The notes under the pieces: generated by a model
The model's database searches: none
Seen by the model: only the letters and a program-made list of their open reading frames with translations
Told to the model about the DNA's origin: nothing
From: Alphaproteobacteria bacterium
GTDB taxonomy: Bacteria; Pseudomonadota; Alphaproteobacteria; Micavibrionales; Micavibrionaceae
Assembly: GCA_030432025.1 (NCBI GenBank)
Contig: JAUIIA010000004.1
Coordinates: 124,001-188,000, forward strand
Reading direction: 5' to 3'
Length of the DNA: 64,000 nucleotides
Shown: positions 63,601 through 64,000 of the stretch, one piece after another
Position numbering within the stretch: position 1 is the first letter of the stretch
How the letters are laid out: every line of letters begins with the position of its first letter
Made by a program: the position numbers and the translations under genes

Positions 63601-64000
63601 GTAAGCATTTTGTTATTACAGGTACGGATACCGATATCGGAAAGACGGTTGTTGCGGCGATGTTGACGCAAGCGCTGGGTGCGACGTACTGGAAGCCTTT
63701 GCAGTCGGGTATAGAAGGCGGCGTTGATACCAAGGCTGTACAGAAAATGACAGGCTTGCCGAGTGAACGTTTTTTGGCTGAAAAATATGTGTTTACCGAG
63801 CCGCTTTCACCGCACCGTGCCGCCGAGTTGGATCAAATGGAGGTCGATGTCGATTCTCTGACTATTCCCGAAACCGATCAAAGACTTATTATAGAAGGGG
63901 CGGGCGGTTTGATGGTGCCGTTGACCCGCAAAAACCTGCTGATCAATCTGTTCAAGACGTGGCAGGTGCCTGTAATTTTGGTCGCTCGCACGGGCCTCGG
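63597..64000 (+). CDS. bioD: dethiobiotin synthetase, 3' end cut by window edge
   Basis: The first 134 codons are present of about 210. The P-loop reads GTDTDIGKT, WKPLQSG follows, and EGAGGLMVPL is the family's second conserved block. It closes the ureido ring with CO2 and ATP. Translation is coupled to bioF by the ATGA overlap. The frame is open at the window edge. Confidence 0.94.
   Translation, partial: MSKHFVITGTDTDIGKTVVAAMLTQALGATYWKPLQSGIEGGVDTKAVQKMTGLPSERFLAEKYVFTEPLSPHRAAELDQMEVDVDSLTIPETDQRLIIEGAGGLMVPLTRKNLLINLFKTWQVPVILVARTGL

Overview
The window reads as an ordinary stretch of an alphaproteobacterial chromosome with about 60 genes packed tightly on both strands and roughly 48-50% GC by eye. 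Several features point to the Alphaproteobacteria: a very large NAD-dependent glutamate dehydrogenase, a eukaryote-like NADP isocitrate dehydrogenase, the Usg and DUF1674 small proteins, DUF1223 and SIMPL proteins, the rpsT-dnaA gene order, an RNase E with a long charged insert in its S1 domain, and a GTTC-N7-GTTC LexA site in front of radA. The genus cannot be fixed from sequence alone; a predatory or deep-branching lineage such as Micavibrionales is only a guess. No tRNA, rRNA, insertion sequence, integrase or CRISPR array was seen.

Layout. 1-9.9 kb: the 5' end of gdhB, a yedK/HMCES-type gene, a three-gene System II cytochrome c maturation operon (resB, ccsA, tlpA-like) and a metallophosphoesterase. 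10-15.7 kb: dnaX-ybaB (no recR), an SDR, exonuclease III, SIMPL, DUF1223, DUF1674 and chorismate mutase. 15.7-24.8 kb: rsmB, an AT-rich membrane protein gene, rpe, heparinase II/III, an EAL protein, radA, cvpA and purF. 24.8-29.8 kb (minus strand): an MscS channel, der, bamB, yfgM and a thioredoxin-fold protein. 29.8-40.2 kb: icd, L,D-transpeptidase, small membrane and lipoprotein genes, an amidase, a sirtuin, rne, a pilin-like protein and leucine dehydrogenase. 46.7-52.9 kb: ctaA, a membrane protein, a ferredoxin, an orphan P-loop protein, usg and groESL under CIRCE control. 56.2-64 kb: mutM, rpsT, dnaA, a charged-repeat protein, a membrane protein and the start of a bioBFD operon that runs off the right edge.

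Accessory or undescribed parts. The best candidate for an undescribed system is 40.2-46.7 kb: a structured leader or small RNA ending in a strong terminator, a secreted 228-residue protein, a 1152-residue protein without any cysteine, and a 504-residue proline-rich protein, also cysteine-free, carrying repeated short motifs. A second orphan block at 53.1-56.0 kb, between groEL and mutM, holds a membrane protein, an extended formyltransferase-fold enzyme and an XRE regulator with a C-terminal sensor domain. A secreted protein made almost wholly of 7-residue Arg/Asp/Glu repeats follows dnaA.

Limits: all family calls come from motifs read by eye; no database search, folding or promoter scoring was run.
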